A stretch of 64,000 nucleotides of DNA from Cohnella endophytica. GTDB lineage: Bacteria; Bacillota; Bacilli; Paenibacillales; Paenibacillaceae. The notes under the pieces are model-generated. The model ran no database searches and was not told the DNA's origin. It worked only from the letters and a program-made list of their open reading frames with translations. Made by a program: the position numbers and the translations under genes. The stretch is from positions 1 through 64,000 of the forward strand of contig NZ_RBZM01000007.1 of assembly GCF_003628305.1 (NCBI RefSeq), given 5' to 3'. This document shows positions 63,302 through 64,000 of this stretch, piece after piece (within the stretch, counting starts at the first letter, position 1; each line of letters begins with the position of its first letter).

Positions 63302-64000
63302 TTAATGCTCCGATTTGTAGTCGACGGGGGAGTAGCCGGTATATTTCTTGAACGCTTGGCTAAAGTGGCTGGTATTCGAGAATCCGACGATCTCGGACAC
63401 CTCGAAAATTTTGAGATCCGTTTGTTGAAGCAATTGTTTGGCTTTGTCCATTCGTACCCGCGTTATATATTGGTGAATGGTTTCTCCGACCTCCGACTTG
63501 AACAAGGTGCACAGATAGTTGGTGTTCATATACACCTCCGTAGATAGACGCTGTAACGAGATTTCCTCCCCGAAGCGTTCGTCGATGTAACTTCTGACCT
63601 GTTCGATTTCCTTGCGGTAGCTTGTGCTCTTCGAACGGTTGATCCGCTCGAGGCTGATTTCGGCGAAAGAACGAAGCGCATCCCTTAACCGGATGGAATC
63701 CGAATAGGTATGAAGCTTATCGTAGAGCTCGTCGTAACCGGTATCGAGCAGGCTTAAGTTCAACGCGGAGAAAATTTTCGAGGCGGTCAGCAGCAATTGT
63801 TGAACCGTTGACTTCATCATGGCGTAGGCTTGATCCGAACCGGATTCCCCGGAAGCATCGAACCATTCGTCAAGCACATCAAGCGCGCGTTCGTCCCCGT
63901 TGCGCAGATATTGTCCCCACAGCAGCTCTTTCTCGTAAGCGTAACCTACGGCCTGATCGGACGATGGCGGCAACTCCAAGCTGGAGGCGTCGATGAGTTT
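63302..64000 (-). CDS. AraC-family regulator, C-terminal part (N-terminus off the window)
   Basis: At least 232 residues with an open frame to the right edge, so the start is outside. The C-terminal 100 residues have two HTH motifs: SLQRLSTEVYMNTNYLCTLFK and FEVSEIVGFSNTSHFSQAFKKYTGYSP, the AraC signature. The preceding ~120 residues are all-helical and lack a sugar-binding cupin. Similar parts occur in YesN-type response regulators, so a receiver domain may lie beyond the edge. Inward TTG 63979 is not taken as a start because the frame is still open upstream. Confidence 0.88.
   Translation of the reverse strand, partial: KLIDASSLELPPSSDQAVGYAYEKELLWGQYLRNGDERALDVLDEWFDASGESGSDQAYAMMKSTVQQLLLTASKIFSALNLSLLDTGYDELYDKLHTYSDSIRLRDALRSFAEISLERINRSKSTSYRKEIEQVRSYIDERFGEEISLQRLSTEVYMNTNYLCTLFKSEVGETIHQYITRVRMDKAKQLLQQTDLKIFEVSEIVGFSNTSHFSQAFKKYTGYSPVDYKSEH

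Overview
The window is the replication-origin region of a low-GC-lineage Gram-positive (Firmicutes) chromosome. Gene order (gyrA, gyrB, remB, recF, yaaA, dnaN, dnaA, oriC, rpmH, rnpA, yidC, jag, mnmE, mnmG, rsmG, noc, soj, spo0J) and spore genes (yyaC, a YheC/D-type coat-associated ATP-grasp protein) point to an endospore former. Moderate-to-high GC, a YjzC protein, DUF4446, a MazG-like/YybS/GdpP block and a 16S operon touching gyrA suggest Paenibacillaceae, probably Cohnella or Paenibacillus. The genus is an inference.

Layout. 1-495: the 5' end of a 16S rRNA gene with its promoter and leader, minus strand. 495-11343: leftward replication genes, with one opposite-strand ATP-grasp gene between gyrA and gyrB. 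11344-11750: oriC with a DnaA-box cluster. 11751-24759: the rightward rpmH-to-mscS block, including three parS sites, two of which form one perfect hairpin behind rsmG. 24797-28120: DUF951, tRNA-Ser(CGA), an amidase, yjzC and the rpsF-ssb-rpsR operon. 28190-33640: an accessory stretch holding an orphan double-psi beta-barrel protein, a lipoprotein, an SOS-box-controlled split sigma factor cassette (SigO-like, YvrJ-like, RsoA-like) and a GTP cyclohydrolase II/luciferase-like monooxygenase pair. 33651-39486: ABC-2 transporter, LytR-CpsA-Psr protein, CBS protein and a membrane-anchored amidohydrolase-like protein. 39764-46311: MazG-like, YybS, GdpP, L9, replicative helicase and PurR-box-controlled purA. 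46395-46580: a 51-bp tandem repeat of hairpins. 46792-64000: RND pump, M23 peptidase, GDPD protein with a two-component pair, the WalRKHIJ operon, an HtrA protease, a CxxH/CxxC mini-protein and a truncated AraC-type regulator.

How it fits together. The core genes cover initiation (DnaA, DnaN, DnaB), topology (GyrAB), segregation (Soj, Spo0J, parS, Noc), translation and membrane insertion (RnpA, YidC, MnmEG, RsmG, S6, S18, L9, L34) and envelope homeostasis (WalRK, LCP, amidase, M23, HtrA, GdpP). The least ordinary part is 28.4-31.5 kb. There, two LexA/DinR-type boxes sit at an extended -10 promoter in front of a two-subunit-type sigma factor and a one-TM YvrJ protein. This architecture recalls both Bacillus SigO-RsoA-YvrJ and Clostridium UviA/UviB.
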